Made by a program: the position numbers and the translations under genes. This document shows positions 27,920-38,172 of a stretch of DNA of 64,000 bases, piece after piece (position 1 is the stretch's first letter; every line of letters starts with the position of its first letter). The notes under the pieces were generated by a model, which was not told where the DNA came from, did no database searches, and saw nothing but the letters and a program-made list of their open reading frames with translations. Source of the DNA: Devosia algicola (GTDB lineage Bacteria > Pseudomonadota > Alphaproteobacteria > Rhizobiales > Devosiaceae); contig NZ_CP118246.1 of assembly GCF_028816455.1 (NCBI RefSeq), positions 1,488,001 to 1,552,000 of the forward strand. Direction: 5' to 3'.

Positions 27920-29801
27920 CTAGCGCTGACCAGACAGATCTACCCGGACCTTTTCAAGGCTCCTCTGAATAGCGCCGCAACAAATGGGCCTCGGTCAACG
28001 TCCCGATGACGGTACGGTCGGCAAGATCGGTTACCACCGCCAGCGCTTCGGCCTTGGCCTCGTCAAATATCCGCGCCGCGTCATTGGCCGCCATCGCCGG
28101 ATGCAGCACATTGTTGGTAAATCGCATCAACTCATCGATCGGCGCTGCCTCATCGTCCACCCCCTCGCCATAGGCGTCCGAGACATAGATCATGCCCGCA
28201 TATTTTTCCTGATCGTTCATGACAATCACCCGTTGTGCCGAGCCCAGGGGAAAGAGCCTGCGAAATTCGCGGATTGGCCGACCCAACGGGATCGACTTGA
28301 GATCCCGCCGCATCATCTTGCCAACGGTCAGATTGCGCAACAGCCCCACATCATGGGCGCTGCGGATAGTCTCGCCGCGCAGATGGAATCGCCATGTGGT
28401 GAACGAGTAGCCAAAGGTTTCGCGCACCAGCATTGAGGAGGCGACCGCCGAGGCCAGCACCGCCACCGTCAGCGGCAGGCTGCCCGATGTTTCCAGCGTA
28501 AGAAACGCCATTGTCAGTGGACCACCGACAATGGCGGCGGCCAGCCCCGCCATACCCACCAGCATCGGCACGCTGTCATCGACAAATATCGATGGGTCAA
28601 TGAAATGAACGACAGCAAACAGGATTTGCCCCACCATCGCCCCAAGAAACAGTGACGCAAAAAATAGCCCACCACGAAATCCAGACCCCAGCGACACTGC
28701 CGAAGCGGTTATCTTGAGCACAACCACGAATGCCGCAATCCAGATTGGCAGCGGATCAGATTCAAACGCCTGTTGCAGCGCCGCATGACCCGACGACAGC
28801 ACTTTTGGCGAAATCAATGCCATCCCGCCCAGCAGCAAGCCCCCGGCCGCCGGCCGCAGATAGTTTGGGATATTGAGCCGTTTGAACCCCGCCTCAACCC
28901 AGGTCACCAGCCGCATCAACACGATCCCCAGGCCACCCGAAATCAGCCCGAACAACAGGATCACGGCAATCTGGGGAAAATTTATCGCCACGGCCTGCGA
29001 AATAGAAACAATGGGCGCACCGTGGCCAAACAGACCGCTAACCAACACCGCCGCAATGGAGGCCGCCATGACCGGCGCCAGCGTGCCAATGGTGTAGGTG
29101 CCGATGATTAATTCGAACGCATAAAACGCGCCGGTCAACGGGGCACCGAAGGCTGCAGCGATCGCCCCTGCCGCCCCGCACCCCACCAATCGACGCAGAT
29201 CAACCCGACGCAGTTGGAACAGATCGCCCAGTTTGGAAGCGATACCGCCCCCCATCTGCGTATAGGCCGCTTCAAGGCCGACCGACGCACCAAATCCATT
29301 GGAAACCACCGTCTGACCGGTAATGATCAAACTGTCGACCATCGACAGGCGCCCCCCGTGCAGCGCATTGCCTTCGACCAGATCGACATAACGCGACTTG
29401 CGGTTGCGCAACAACAGCGCGATGGCACCCAGGATAATCCCACCCGCCGCCGGGATAAAGGCTTGACCAAGGTCAATACCACCAAGCCCGCTCAGTCGTT
29501 GCTCGGGCGGCAATGTGTAAAGCAGTGTCTGGACGAGATAGGCCAGTTCGTGCAGCGCCACAACGACGAGACCTGCTATGCACCCCACACCTACCGCCAG
29601 CAGCACCAACCAAAGTTCACGCTGGCGCACCAGCATGCGCAGCCGCGCACCAATCCCGATATGGTTATTGCTGACCACCTGTCGATGCCAATGACCCCAC
29701 CGGCGCCCAAGCCGGGTCAAGCGCCCTTCCTTTTCCCTTGTTTCCTCCGCTTTCGCCCCGGTTTCGTCGACAATGTCAGCGTGAATATCTGGGCCAGGCA
29801 T
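27920..29801 (-). CDS. ClC-family chloride channel/transporter with CBS-like tail (frame error near end)
   Basis: About 626 residues. Many hydrophobic segments and ClC signatures are seen: GFGASVGLEAAYTQMG (the GREGP-type region, here altered), GCGAAGAIAAAFGAPLTGAFYAFEL, GSGFRGGLFFASLFLGAM and GMAGLAAAIVGGPLTMAFLTLE. The C-terminal about 130 residues look like paired CBS-type regulatory domains. The frame ends early with YSEEP at 27954, but removing one base at 27957-27962 extends it to YSEELEKVRVDLSGQR, ending at 27920. The protein moves chloride or another small anion across the inner membrane. Its place between a sulfatase and the sulfatase maturase is unusual. Confidence 0.9.
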
Positions 29802-29932
29802 AAAAGATGCGTTCCGATCAAACAATAAAAGCACGCGACGGCGTGCCGAGGGGGACAGCCGTCAAAACTGGAAAGATGACAAATGCTCGAAAAACCGAAG
29901 ACTATCTGTCAGGGGCGAGCGCTAGGTGGCGC

Positions 29933-30865
29933 TCAGTCGTCATAGGCAAGTCGAAAGCCGGTGTTGCTGGCCGATGAATCCGCCGTAAGCGCTGACCGTG
30001 CCGCAATCCGATAGCGATAGCAGTAGGATATGTGACAAAGGAACGAGCCGCCCTTGAGCACTTTTTCCTGGGTTTTGCTGGCGTTGGCATTGCGCACCTT
30101 GGCCTCGCGCGATAGCGAACGCACCTTGAAGGCGTCGCCCGTCCATTCCCAGACATTGCCCGCCATACCGTAAAGGCCCATCCCATTGGGCTCAAACGCT
30201 TCAACCGGACAAGTCCCCAAAAATCCATCGGCCAGAGTGTTGGTATGCGGAAACGCGCCCTGCCAGATATTGCAGAATATTGTCTGGTCGTCAGGCTCCT
30301 CGTCGCCCCATGGAAACTTCGGATTTTCCAAGCCGCCGCGCGCCGCATGTTCCCACTCGGCTTCCGTTGGCAGCCGACCACCCGCCCATGCCGCGAAGGC
30401 CTTGGCATCGGCCCAGGAGACCTGCACTACCGGATGGTCCATGCGCGCCTCGACCGAACTGTCCGGTCCTTCAGGCGCCGCCCAGTATGATCCATCGACC
30501 TTTACCCACCAGGGCGTCGCTGTATTGGATGGCGGCGGCACGCCCTGACCGTCCAGCAGTCCCCGGAATACTGGCGACCAGCCAAATTGTTCGGCTTCGG
30601 TGACATAACCGGTAGCCGCCACGAACGCGGCAAACCGGGCATTGGTCACCGAATGCGCATCGAGGGAAAATGCCTTGAGCGTTACAGTACGTATCGGCCC
30701 CTCGCCATCCCCGGCAATTTCGGGCTTGCTCGTGCCAACAATGCTGCGCGTTGCCGCAAATCGGACGCGTGGCGTCACTTTAACGGAATTGGCGTCCAAT
30801 TTGAGGGACGAAACAGCAACGGCGGACTTGTCGCCCGGACCGCGCGCGGGCGCGCAGCATGACAT
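29933..30865 (-). CDS. Formylglycine-generating enzyme (sulfatase maturase, SUMF1 type)
   Basis: A 310-residue copper-dependent oxidase that converts the sulfatase active-site Cys of the C-x-P-x-R motif to formylglycine. The active-site pair is clear: GGSFLCHISYCYRYR, with Cys at about 277 and 282, followed by ARSALTADSSASNTGFRLA, very like the eukaryotic and actinobacterial enzymes. Upstream motifs are GRLPTEAEWEHAARGG, YGMAGNVWEWTGD and VQVSWADAKAFAAWAGG. The N-terminus MSCCAP has no signal peptide, so it matures cytoplasmic sulfatases. It lies 46 bases from one sulfatase gene and two genes from another, and is the only such gene here, so it probably serves all five. Confidence 0.95.
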   Translation of the reverse strand: MSCCAPARGPGDKSAVAVSSLKLDANSVKVTPRVRFAATRSIVGTSKPEIAGDGEGPIRTVTLKAFSLDAHSVTNARFAAFVAATGYVTEAEQFGWSPVFRGLLDGQGVPPPSNTATPWWVKVDGSYWAAPEGPDSSVEARMDHPVVQVSWADAKAFAAWAGGRLPTEAEWEHAARGGLENPKFPWGDEEPDDQTIFCNIWQGAFPHTNTLADGFLGTCPVEAFEPNGMGLYGMAGNVWEWTGDAFKVRSLSREAKVRNANASKTQEKVLKGGSFLCHISYCYRYRIAARSALTADSSASNTGFRLAYDD

Positions 30866-30911
30866 TGGATTTTTCCTTTATGTGGCGTAGGCAACGCAAA
30901 CCAGCATGTGC

Positions 30912-32445
30912 CTAGCTAGCCAATACCGCACGAGTGTCATGCTCTGCAAGGTCACCGATCTCATCCATTTTGCTATCCAGCAATCCAAGCATGGTTTCAA
31001 ATATCTGCCGGTGCTGCGGATCATGCGCCAGATTGTTCAATTCAAATGGATCGTCCTCGCAATCGAACAATTCCCATTCGGGTGGTTCGCTGCCATCGGT
31101 AGCGCCCAACTGCTCCAGCGGGTCATTATACCAATAGATCAGCTTGTAGCGCTCATTGCGCACCCCATAATGGGCAAAGGCATTGTGGATGATATCCTTG
31201 TGCATCCAGTATCGATGATAGGCGAGGTTTTCCCACTCATCTCGGGCCGTGCTCTCGAGCACTGGGCGCATGGTTCTGCCCTGCATGTAAGTTGGCACTC
31301 GCACCCCGGCATAATCGAGAAATGTCGGCGCGAAATCGACATTGGTGGCGATTTTTTGTGACGTACTGCCCGGCTTGATCGCCTCGGGATAGCGGATCAG
31401 GAACGGCATTTTCAACGATTCCTCATACATGAACCGCTTGTCGAACCACCCATGTTCGCCGAGGAAAAAGCCTTGGTCCGACGTATAGATGACAATGGTA
31501 TTCTGCGCCAAACCACTCTCGTCGAGATAGTCGAGCAGCCGCCCGACGCTTTCGTCGATCGAGGCGACCGTGCGCAGATAGCGCTTGATGTAGCGCTGAT
31601 ATTTGAACTGGGCCAGTTCGGCACTATCGGTGAACACAAAATTCTTGCCGCTCAGCGCATCGACCAGCCGCAACTCGCCGCCCTCAGGGACGTCCGGTAC
31701 CTTGCGATTACGCCCGCCCACAAACATCAGGCTCGCCAATTTCCGCGCCGCCTTCCGGCTGGATAAGCCCCAGATCCTCGTAGGTCATATCGGCGCGAAC
31801 CCGCATCTTGGCCGCCGCCGCCGCTGCTCCGCGATTGCTGTAGTCATCGTCAAAACTGTCTGGAACCGGCAAGTCCTCATCGTCGTAAAGCGAGCGATAT
31901 TTCGGATGCGGCGAAAAACTGCGATGCGGCGCCTTATGATGGCACATCAGAAAAAATGGCTTGTCGGTATCCCGGTTTTTGATGAAATCGAGGCTCTTGT
32001 CCGTAATGATATCGGTGGCGTATCCCACCTCGAGTCTCGCACCGTCCTTGTCGATCATGACCGGATCAAAATAGTCGCCCTGACCTGGCAGCACCGACCA
32101 TTGATCAAAGCCGGTCGGCTCATGCGCCTTGCCCTCACCCAGATGCCATTTGCCGAACATGCCGGTCTGATAGCCATTGGCGCGCAAATGCTTGGCTACA
32201 TTGGGCAGACGATTGTCGATATGGGTATCGAGCGTCGTCACCCGATTGACGTGATTATACGTCCCGGTCAGGATCGCCGCCCGGCTCGGGGTGCAGATTG
32301 AATTGGTAACATAACAATTGTCGAGCCGCATGCCTTCGGTGGCCAGACGGTCGATATTGGGCGTCTGGTTCAATCCCTGCCCATAGGCTGAAATGGCCCG
32401 CGCCGCATGGTCGTCGGACATGATGAACAATATGTTCGGCTGCAT
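30912..32445 (-). CDS. Type I sulfatase (frame error)
   Basis: About 510 residues after removing one base at 31729-31734 (GGCGAGCTGATG on the coding strand reads with an extra C). The motif C-T-P-S-R has its Cys at about residue 51. Metal and sulfate site motifs are MSDDHAARA, GKWHLGEG, HHKAPHRSF and TSDQGFFLGEHGWFDKRFMYEESLKMPF. The pattern is like the choline-sulfatase/iduronate-sulfatase side of the family, but the substrate is open. No signal peptide. It is co-directional with the ABC ATPase upstream (49 bases) and the maturase downstream. Confidence 0.93.
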
Positions 32446-32494
32446 CGTTTATCCTGTTTGGTAATTGCGCCCGGTCGATCCGCGGCAAATGAAA

Positions 32495-33583
32495 TTAAGA
32501 ACTGGCGACCGCAAGACCCTTGATCGCGACCCCGCCAGCATCGAAAAAGTGCGTCCGCCCAGAAAGGTCGAACCCGACCGTCGAGCCCACCGGTGTGTCG
32601 GTGCCGCCTTCGAATCGCACAACGATTTCCTGGCCCCAACCTGTGCGCACATAAACAAATTCCGCATCGCCCAAACGCTCGACCACACTGACCTCTCCGG
32701 TCAGCGCCGCCGATTCCACTGGCGCCGAGCGCAATTGGTCGGCCCGGACACCCACCGTTGCAACGTTGTGAGCATCACCGGAAGTCGTGAGACTGCGGCC
32801 ATCCTTGAACTGCAACGCACCGCCCGCCCCCGGCGTAACATCGATAAGATTCATCTTGGGCGAACCGATAAACCCGGCGACAAACAGATTGGCGGGGTTG
32901 CTGTAAGGCTCCATCGGCGCGCCGACCTGCTCGACAATGCCTTTGCGCAGCACCACGATCTTGGTGGCCAGCGTCATCGCTTCGACCTGGTCATGGGTCA
33001 CATAGATCATGGTGGCCCCGCCCAGTTGGCGATGCAGCTTGGCAATTTCCAGCCGCGTGGCAACGCGCAACTCAGCGTCCAGATTAGACAGCGGTTCGTC
33101 AAACAGAAAGACCTGCGGATCGCGCACGATGGCGCGCCCGATTGCCACGCGCTGGCGTTGTCCACCGGACAATTGCCGTGGCTTGCGATCCAGCAATTCC
33201 TCGATCTGCAAAATCTTTGCCGCGTCCTCGACCCGCTTGGCAACCTCGGCCTTGGGCCGTCCATTCATACGCAGGCCAAAACCCATATTCTGCTCAACGC
33301 TCATATGCGGATAAAGCGCATAGGTCTGGAATACCATCGCGACCCCGCGATGCGAGGGATCGACCTCGTTGACCCGATGGTCATTGATGAACACATCGCC
33401 GCCCGATATTTCCTCCAGCCCCGCGATCATGCGCAACAGCGTGGACTTGCCGCACCCCGATGGGCCAACAAAGACGCAAAATTCTCCCTTGTCGATCTCG
33501 ATATCGACGCCATGGATTACCTTGGTGGCGCCATAGGCTTTGGTGACACCTTTGAGACTAAGTCCGGGCATGGGGTGAGACAC
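32495..33583 (-). CDS. ABC sugar importer ATPase (importer 2)
   Basis: A 362-residue UgpC/MalK-type ATPase: Walker [11 protein letters not shown]-loop MVFQTYALYPHM, signature LSGGQRQR, Walker [13 protein letters not shown], switch His in IYVTHDQVEAMT. The C-terminal TOBE-type domain (FIGSPKMNLIDV, VGVRADQLR) follows. It lies 29 bases after the MalG-type permease and 49 bases before a sulfatase, tying uptake and desulfation in one transcript. A 375-residue open frame on the opposite strand here is a shadow. Confidence 0.95.
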   Translation of the reverse strand: MSHPMPGLSLKGVTKAYGATKVIHGVDIEIDKGEFCVFVGPSGCGKSTLLRMIAGLEEISGGDVFINDHRVNEVDPSHRGVAMVFQTYALYPHMSVEQNMGFGLRMNGRPKAEVAKRVEDAAKILQIEELLDRKPRQLSGGQRQRVAIGRAIVRDPQVFLFDEPLSNLDAELRVATRLEIAKLHRQLGGATMIYVTHDQVEAMTLATKIVVLRKGIVEQVGAPMEPYSNPANLFVAGFIGSPKMNLIDVTPGAGGALQFKDGRSLTTSGDAHNVATVGVRADQLRSAPVESAALTGEVSVVERLGDAEFVYVRTGWGQEIVVRFEGGTDTPVGSTVGFDLSGRTHFFDAGGVAIKGLAVASS

Positions 33584-33612
33584 TCCAGTTGAAATTGTCG
33601 AACATGGCTCGC

Positions 33613-34494
33613 TCAGCCCTTTACCGCGCCAGCCAGTCCATCAATGAAATAGCGTTGCAGGAACAGGAACAGCACGACCACCGGCACGATGGTGATGGTC
33701 GAGGCGGCGGTCATCCCGCCCCAATCGACGAAGTTTTCGCCCTTGAAGGCATAAACCCCCACCGAAAGCGTGCGGATCGCGGGATTGGCCAGCGTAACCA
33801 CCAATGGCAGCAGAAAATCGTTCCAGGCATATAGGGTCTGCATGACGATAACCGTCACAATGATCGGCTTGGACAGCGGCAGCATCACGTACCAGAAGGT
33901 GCGAACAAACCCGACGCCGTCCATCTTGGCAGCTTCTTCAAGCTCGTCCGGCATCTGGCTGAAATAGCCAGCAAACAGCAGAACAAAGATCACGAACGAC
34001 CCACCGGTTGTCGCCAGCATCACGCCCCAGAGCGATTGCCCCAGCCCCAGCATGCTCAACAGTTCGAACACTGGAATGATGGTATAGCCCTGCGGCACGA
34101 ACATGGTGAAAACCAGGAGGCCAAAGATGAAACCGCGGCCCAAGAACTTCCGCCGCCCCAGAACATAGCCCATCATGGCTGTGGCAATGGTCACCAGCAG
34201 CACCGAGCCAACCGTGACAAACAGCGTGTTGAAGAAATAGGCACCAATATTGGCCTCGTTCCAGGCCCGCAGATAATTGTCGAATACCGGCTGGCTGGGG
34301 ATCAATCCTTCGCTAGCGAAAATGGCCGCATTGGTCTTGAACGACGCCGATACCATCCACACCAGCGGATAGATCCAGATACAGCACACCGCAGCCAGCA
34401 GGGCGCTGACGATCCAGCGTCGCACACGTGGCGTGATCAATGGCTGGCGAATGACATATTCGCTGGCCGCACTGCTGGCGGCTTCAAGCGCCAT
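33613..34494 (-). CDS. ABC sugar importer permease, MalG type (importer 2)
   Basis: About 293 residues from ATG 34494 (MALEAASSAASEYVIRQPL). Six membrane segments, the first IVSALLAAVCCIWIYPLVWM. The EAA loop reads EAAKMDGVGFVRTFWYVMLP. Its start overlaps the end of the MalF-type gene by 11 bases, so translation is coupled. It forms the channel with that partner. A longer frame to 34530 exists but is less family-like. Confidence 0.95.
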   Translation of the reverse strand: MALEAASSAASEYVIRQPLITPRVRRWIVSALLAAVCCIWIYPLVWMVSASFKTNAAIFASEGLIPSQPVFDNYLRAWNEANIGAYFFNTLFVTVGSVLLVTIATAMMGYVLGRRKFLGRGFIFGLLVFTMFVPQGYTIIPVFELLSMLGLGQSLWGVMLATTGGSFVIFVLLFAGYFSQMPDELEEAAKMDGVGFVRTFWYVMLPLSKPIIVTVIVMQTLYAWNDFLLPLVVTLANPAIRTLSVGVYAFKGENFVDWGGMTAASTITIVPVVVLFLFLQRYFIDGLAGAVKG

Positions 34495-35440
34495 TTGGCT
34501 TCTCCCGGCTGCGCAGATAGCGAACGGCAAATATTTGAAGAATGGTCAGCACCATGATCGCCAGCCCGAAGAACACGCCGGCGGCACTGGCATAGCCGAG
34601 CCTTGGCACTGCCCCGTTGAGCGTCGCAAAGGCATTGCGGAAAATGTAGACTTCCATCACTTCGGAGGCGAAATAGGGCCCGCCCTGCGTCATTGATTGG
34701 ATCAGTGGAAACACATTGAGCGCGCCAATTGCCGAGATCAGTGCAATGACGATGGCAAACGGGGTGATCATTGGTAAAACGATAAAGAAGGTCACCTGCC
34801 AGCCCTTGACCCCATCCAACTTGGCGGCCTCATAAAGCTCGGCCGGCACGGTTTGTAGCGCCGCCAGCCAATAGACCATGGTCACCCCGACCCACTTCCA
34901 GACGAAAATCCCCGCCAGCGTCCAAAGGACGAGATTGGGATCACCAAGGAAATCAATGGCCCGATTGATCAGGCCCGCATCGAGCAACCCGATATTGACC
35001 GGCCCGTTGAAGGGGCTGAGCATGATGGTCATCACAATGCCGATAATGGCGACGGGGGTAACAACCGGCAAAAAGATCAGGGTGCGAAACAGCGCCGACA
35101 TCCGCAACAGCTTGTTGTTGAGAATGATGGCAAAGACGAGCGACACCGCCATCTGCGCCGGAACGGTGCTCAGCGTGAATATGAACGAGCGCGCGAACGC
35201 GTCCCAGAAATATTTGTCCTGCAAAAGTTCTGCGTAATTGGCAAAGCCCACAAAAGCCTGATTGGCGTCAAATCCCGACCAGTTGAGCAGCGAAAACCAC
35301 TGCGATGCAAACAGGGGATAGAGTATGAACAGCCCGAAAATCACCATTCCCGGAACGAGGAACAGATAGTCGATCCGGCTCTGCCAGAGGCGATGCCCCA
35401 GCCCGGCGCGGTGCGGAACTGTCGAAATTGAACTTGCCAT
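34484..35440 (-). CDS. ABC sugar importer permease, MalF type (importer 2)
   Basis: About 318 residues from ATG 35440 (MASSISTVPHRAGLGHRLW). Segments include YLFLVPGMVIFGLFILYPLF, and the EAA loop is EAAKLDGVKGWQVTFFIVLP. Located 61 bases after the binding protein gene and overlapping the next permease. The longer frame to 35557 would intrude into the binding protein gene and is rejected. Confidence 0.94.
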   Translation of the reverse strand: MASSISTVPHRAGLGHRLWQSRIDYLFLVPGMVIFGLFILYPLFASQWFSLLNWSGFDANQAFVGFANYAELLQDKYFWDAFARSFIFTLSTVPAQMAVSLVFAIILNNKLLRMSALFRTLIFLPVVTPVAIIGIVMTIMLSPFNGPVNIGLLDAGLINRAIDFLGDPNLVLWTLAGIFVWKWVGVTMVYWLAALQTVPAELYEAAKLDGVKGWQVTFFIVLPMITPFAIVIALISAIGALNVFPLIQSMTQGGPYFASEVMEVYIFRNAFATLNGAVPRLGYASAAGVFFGLAIMVLTILQIFAVRYLRSREKPNGA

Positions 35441-35501
35441 GAAGGAACTCTCTAATCGAGGGCCCGCCCGTGAGTGGTACGGACGGGCCCGGTCGGGGAG
35501 A

Positions 35502-37028
35502 TCAGAGCGCTTTGTAGTCAGCGCCGACATAGTCACGTTCTGGCTGCCAGTTGGCAAAAACCAGTTCGTCGCGGCTGACGTCTGCGCCCCCGTCCTTGGC
35601 CGCCTTGAAGGCTGCGTCCAGCGCGGTGTTGGTCGCCGATTTGAGCGTCGTCAACTGCTCCTTGATGCCGCTGGCCTGGCCGGTAAACAGTCCCTGCACG
35701 GTCTGTGCGAGACTCGGCGTCGGTTCGACATAGGCCTTTGCAACTTCCGAAAGCGCTGGATTGCGCGCGAACGGATTGGGGCCGATGCGGATGACATCCT
35801 GGAACATGGCGAGTGCCGCCTTGGAGCGTTCTGACATGGTTGAGTTGGCCTGCGCGGCCGGGAATATCGGGGGATCAGACGGTCCAACCACATTGCCCCA
35901 ATCGGTCTGGCCCTGCTCAGTACCGAGATAATGGAACACATCAGCCGCAATTTGCGGATTTTTGGCCTTGGCATTGATGAACATTGTATTCGCCGATGAT
36001 GCCAGACTGCCAGCGATCACATATGTTCCGGTCGTCCCTGCTGGTGCCGGTGGTGGCGCAATACCGAAGTCGAAATCCGGATTCTCGCGTTCCCACTGCG
36101 GAATATTCCACGGCCCCTGCAAAATCATCCCGGCGGCACCCTGAGGCACCAGTGCGCGTGCCTGTGGTGCATTCAACCCCATGATGCCGGGGAAAATGCT
36201 CCCATCGGCATTCAGTGCCAGCAGCAGTTCAACGGCGCCGACAAACTCGTCGCTGTCAAACACCAACTCGCCGGTCCGGAAGTCAATGCCGGTGCCAATC
36301 GAGGTATCGCCACACGCCCGCCCAGCCATCTGGGCCAGCGTCCGGGTGATATCTGCCCAACGATTGACCTGCGCACCGCCCATGATAAGGCCATAGGCGC
36401 GGCCCTTGCTGTTTTCAGTGATCTTGCGGGCAGATTCCCGGAACGTGTCCCAATCAAGTGGTGTCGTTTCCGGATCGAACCCGGCATCCTGCATATATTG
36501 GCGATTGAACAGCACGTGGGCGCTGGTCACGCGGGCTGAAGTATAGGGCAAGCCATATGTCTTGCCGTCAAACTCATTGATGCCTTCAAGGAACGCGCCA
36601 GCAGGAAAGCCTTCCTTCCAGGCCGCCAGATCCGGAATATAATCGTCAAGCGGCTGCACCCAACCTTCCTTGACCGCGAAGGCCGGTGGCAGGTTCAGTG
36701 GCAGGCAGAACGCATCCTGGGCGGTATTATTACGCACACCCAGCGGCAGCACAGTGTTGATTTCGTTCCAGGGCAGCCCGTCATAGACCACCTCGATACC
36801 GCGATCTTCGCCATACTTCTTGAAGAACGCCTTGTAGAACACGGCCTTTTGGTCGCCGCTATCGATCCAGCGGAACGGACCATCGGCTTCAAGCGGCGCG
36901 ATTGGCTCGGCAATGCTGAATTCTTGCGCCAGGCTTGGCACGATGCCGCTTAGCGCCACCGCGCCCAACGCAGTCGAGCCTACCAAAAAGCTGCGCCGGC
37001 TCATGCCAGCACTGGTAATACGCTTCAT
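35502..37028 (-). CDS. ABC sugar-binding protein with Tat-type signal (importer 2)
   Basis: A 508-residue family 1 solute-binding protein. The N-terminus has a twin-arginine pattern (SRRSFLVGSTALGAVALSG) with a cleavage site near SLAQ, so export folded by Tat is likely. The mature part includes GIEVVYDGLPWNEINTVLP, FDGKTYGLPYTSARVTSAHVLFNR and AAGMILQGPWNIPQWER. It is longer than most of its family. ATG 37028 follows GGAGGAG. It is first in the operon with sulfatases, so it probably binds a sulfated mono- or oligosaccharide; this is inference from position. Confidence 0.93.
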   Translation of the reverse strand: MKRITSAGMSRRSFLVGSTALGAVALSGIVPSLAQEFSIAEPIAPLEADGPFRWIDSGDQKAVFYKAFFKKYGEDRGIEVVYDGLPWNEINTVLPLGVRNNTAQDAFCLPLNLPPAFAVKEGWVQPLDDYIPDLAAWKEGFPAGAFLEGINEFDGKTYGLPYTSARVTSAHVLFNRQYMQDAGFDPETTPLDWDTFRESARKITENSKGRAYGLIMGGAQVNRWADITRTLAQMAGRACGDTSIGTGIDFRTGELVFDSDEFVGAVELLLALNADGSIFPGIMGLNAPQARALVPQGAAGMILQGPWNIPQWERENPDFDFGIAPPPAPAGTTGTYVIAGSLASSANTMFINAKAKNPQIAADVFHYLGTEQGQTDWGNVVGPSDPPIFPAAQANSTMSERSKAALAMFQDVIRIGPNPFARNPALSEVAKAYVEPTPSLAQTVQGLFTGQASGIKEQLTTLKSATNTALDAAFKAAKDGGADVSRDELVFANWQPERDYVGADYKAL

Positions 37029-37159
37029 TGTGTCTTCTCCTCCAATATTCGGAAACAACCATTGGCCAGTCGTTCCGAAATAATTCCTTCGTCCTATCCA
37101 TTGCAGCTATAGAAAACAAATGCCATTCTCGCCAACAGCGATTAAGGAATTTGATCACT

Positions 37160-38069
37160 ATGCTAGACCGCATGAATCTCTTGTTCCGCTTTCAGGCGAT
37201 TGCTGAAGCGGGCAGCGTTCGTCGGGCCGCCGAACGGCTCAACATCACCCAGCCAGCGCTGTCCCGCTCGCTGGCGCAACTTGAAAAACACTATGCTCAA
37301 CCGCTGTTGGAACGACACGCGCGTGGTGTCAGACCAACCGGATTTGGCCAGCGGCTGCTCTCCACCATTTCGCGTCTGGCGCGCGACTGGGAGCTGGCTG
37401 AAATTGAATTGGCCAGTGGTGGTCGCCTGGCCGAAGGTCTGCTGCGCATCAATGCCGGCCCGCTCTGGTCCGCAGTCGCACTTCCCGCAATTCTGGTAAA
37501 GCTGCACCAGATGTTTCCAAATCTGGTTGTTGAAATTGGCAATCGGTCCGGTGCCGCCGTCAATGCCGACCTGATGGAGGGCAGGATCGATGTGTCCTTT
37601 GGCGGCATGCACGCGGCAGACATGCTGTCCAGCCAGACTCGAAACCCGAGAATTTACCCGCGTTCATGACCGTGTCATGGCCCGCACCGGCCACCCCATT
37701 CATCAATGCAACCCCACCGACTATGCAGCACTGCACCGGTACCCTTGGGTCATTTATGCTATTGACCCGGTCTATGAGGCTGAAACCCTGCACACTCTTG
37801 TCGAACGCACCGGCGTGCCGCCGCAGATCCGCGCCCGCTCCAGTTCGCTTCTGGCCGCGTTGCGGTTGCTTCAGGAGGGAGACTATCTGTGCATGTTGCC
37901 GGACGCGGCGGTTACCGGCATGCAAGGTGAATCGATCATTCCTACCCCGCTCGACATGGGGCGGCGCAGCGGCCCCTCGGGCGCAACCTTCCGCCGGGCC
38001 ATTGCCGACTATGCGCCCATGCAGGAACTGTTGCGCCTGTGCGCTGCTCATTTTCATCCCGCCGCTTAG
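37160..38069 (+). CDS. LysR-family transcriptional regulator (frame error)
   Basis: About 302 residues after removing one base at 37635-37640 (CAGCTCG reads CAGACTCG; the extra base is A rather than G). The winged helix is LLFRFQAIAEAGSVRRAAERLNITQPALSRSLAQLE. The effector domain continues across the join: MLSSQLETREFTRVHDRVMARTGHP. It is divergent from the importer 2/sulfatase operon with a 131-base gap and is the natural candidate regulator of it. Confidence 0.9.
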
Positions 38070-38118
38070 CGCTCGCGACATATGCCGCACCCAATCAAAA
38101 GACAAACTCGATTTGCTT

Positions 38119-38153
38119 TTATGTCAGACATAAAGCATTATGTCCAACATAAT
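38119..38153. promoter_or_regulatory. Two adjacent palindromic operators
   Basis: TTATGTCAGACATAA (38119-38133) has perfect seven-base arms around one base; ATTATGTCCAACATAAT (38137-38153) has perfect seven-base arms around three. Both share TTATGT and ACATAA and lie directly before the FadR-type gene at 38173. They look like sites for autoregulation and control of the regulator-sulfatase transcript. An ATG at 38140 inside the second site would be a poor start. Confidence 0.7.
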
Positions 38154-38172
38154 ATCGAAAGGACATTGTTTG

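Noticed and set aside
32465..33592. 375-residue open frame on the plus strand
   Set aside because: Antisense shadow of the ABC ATPase; no ribosome site and a composition of a reverse frame.
38140..38172. Upstream ATG for the FadR-type regulator
   Set aside because: It lies inside a palindromic operator and has no ribosome site; ATG 38173 has AAAGGA.
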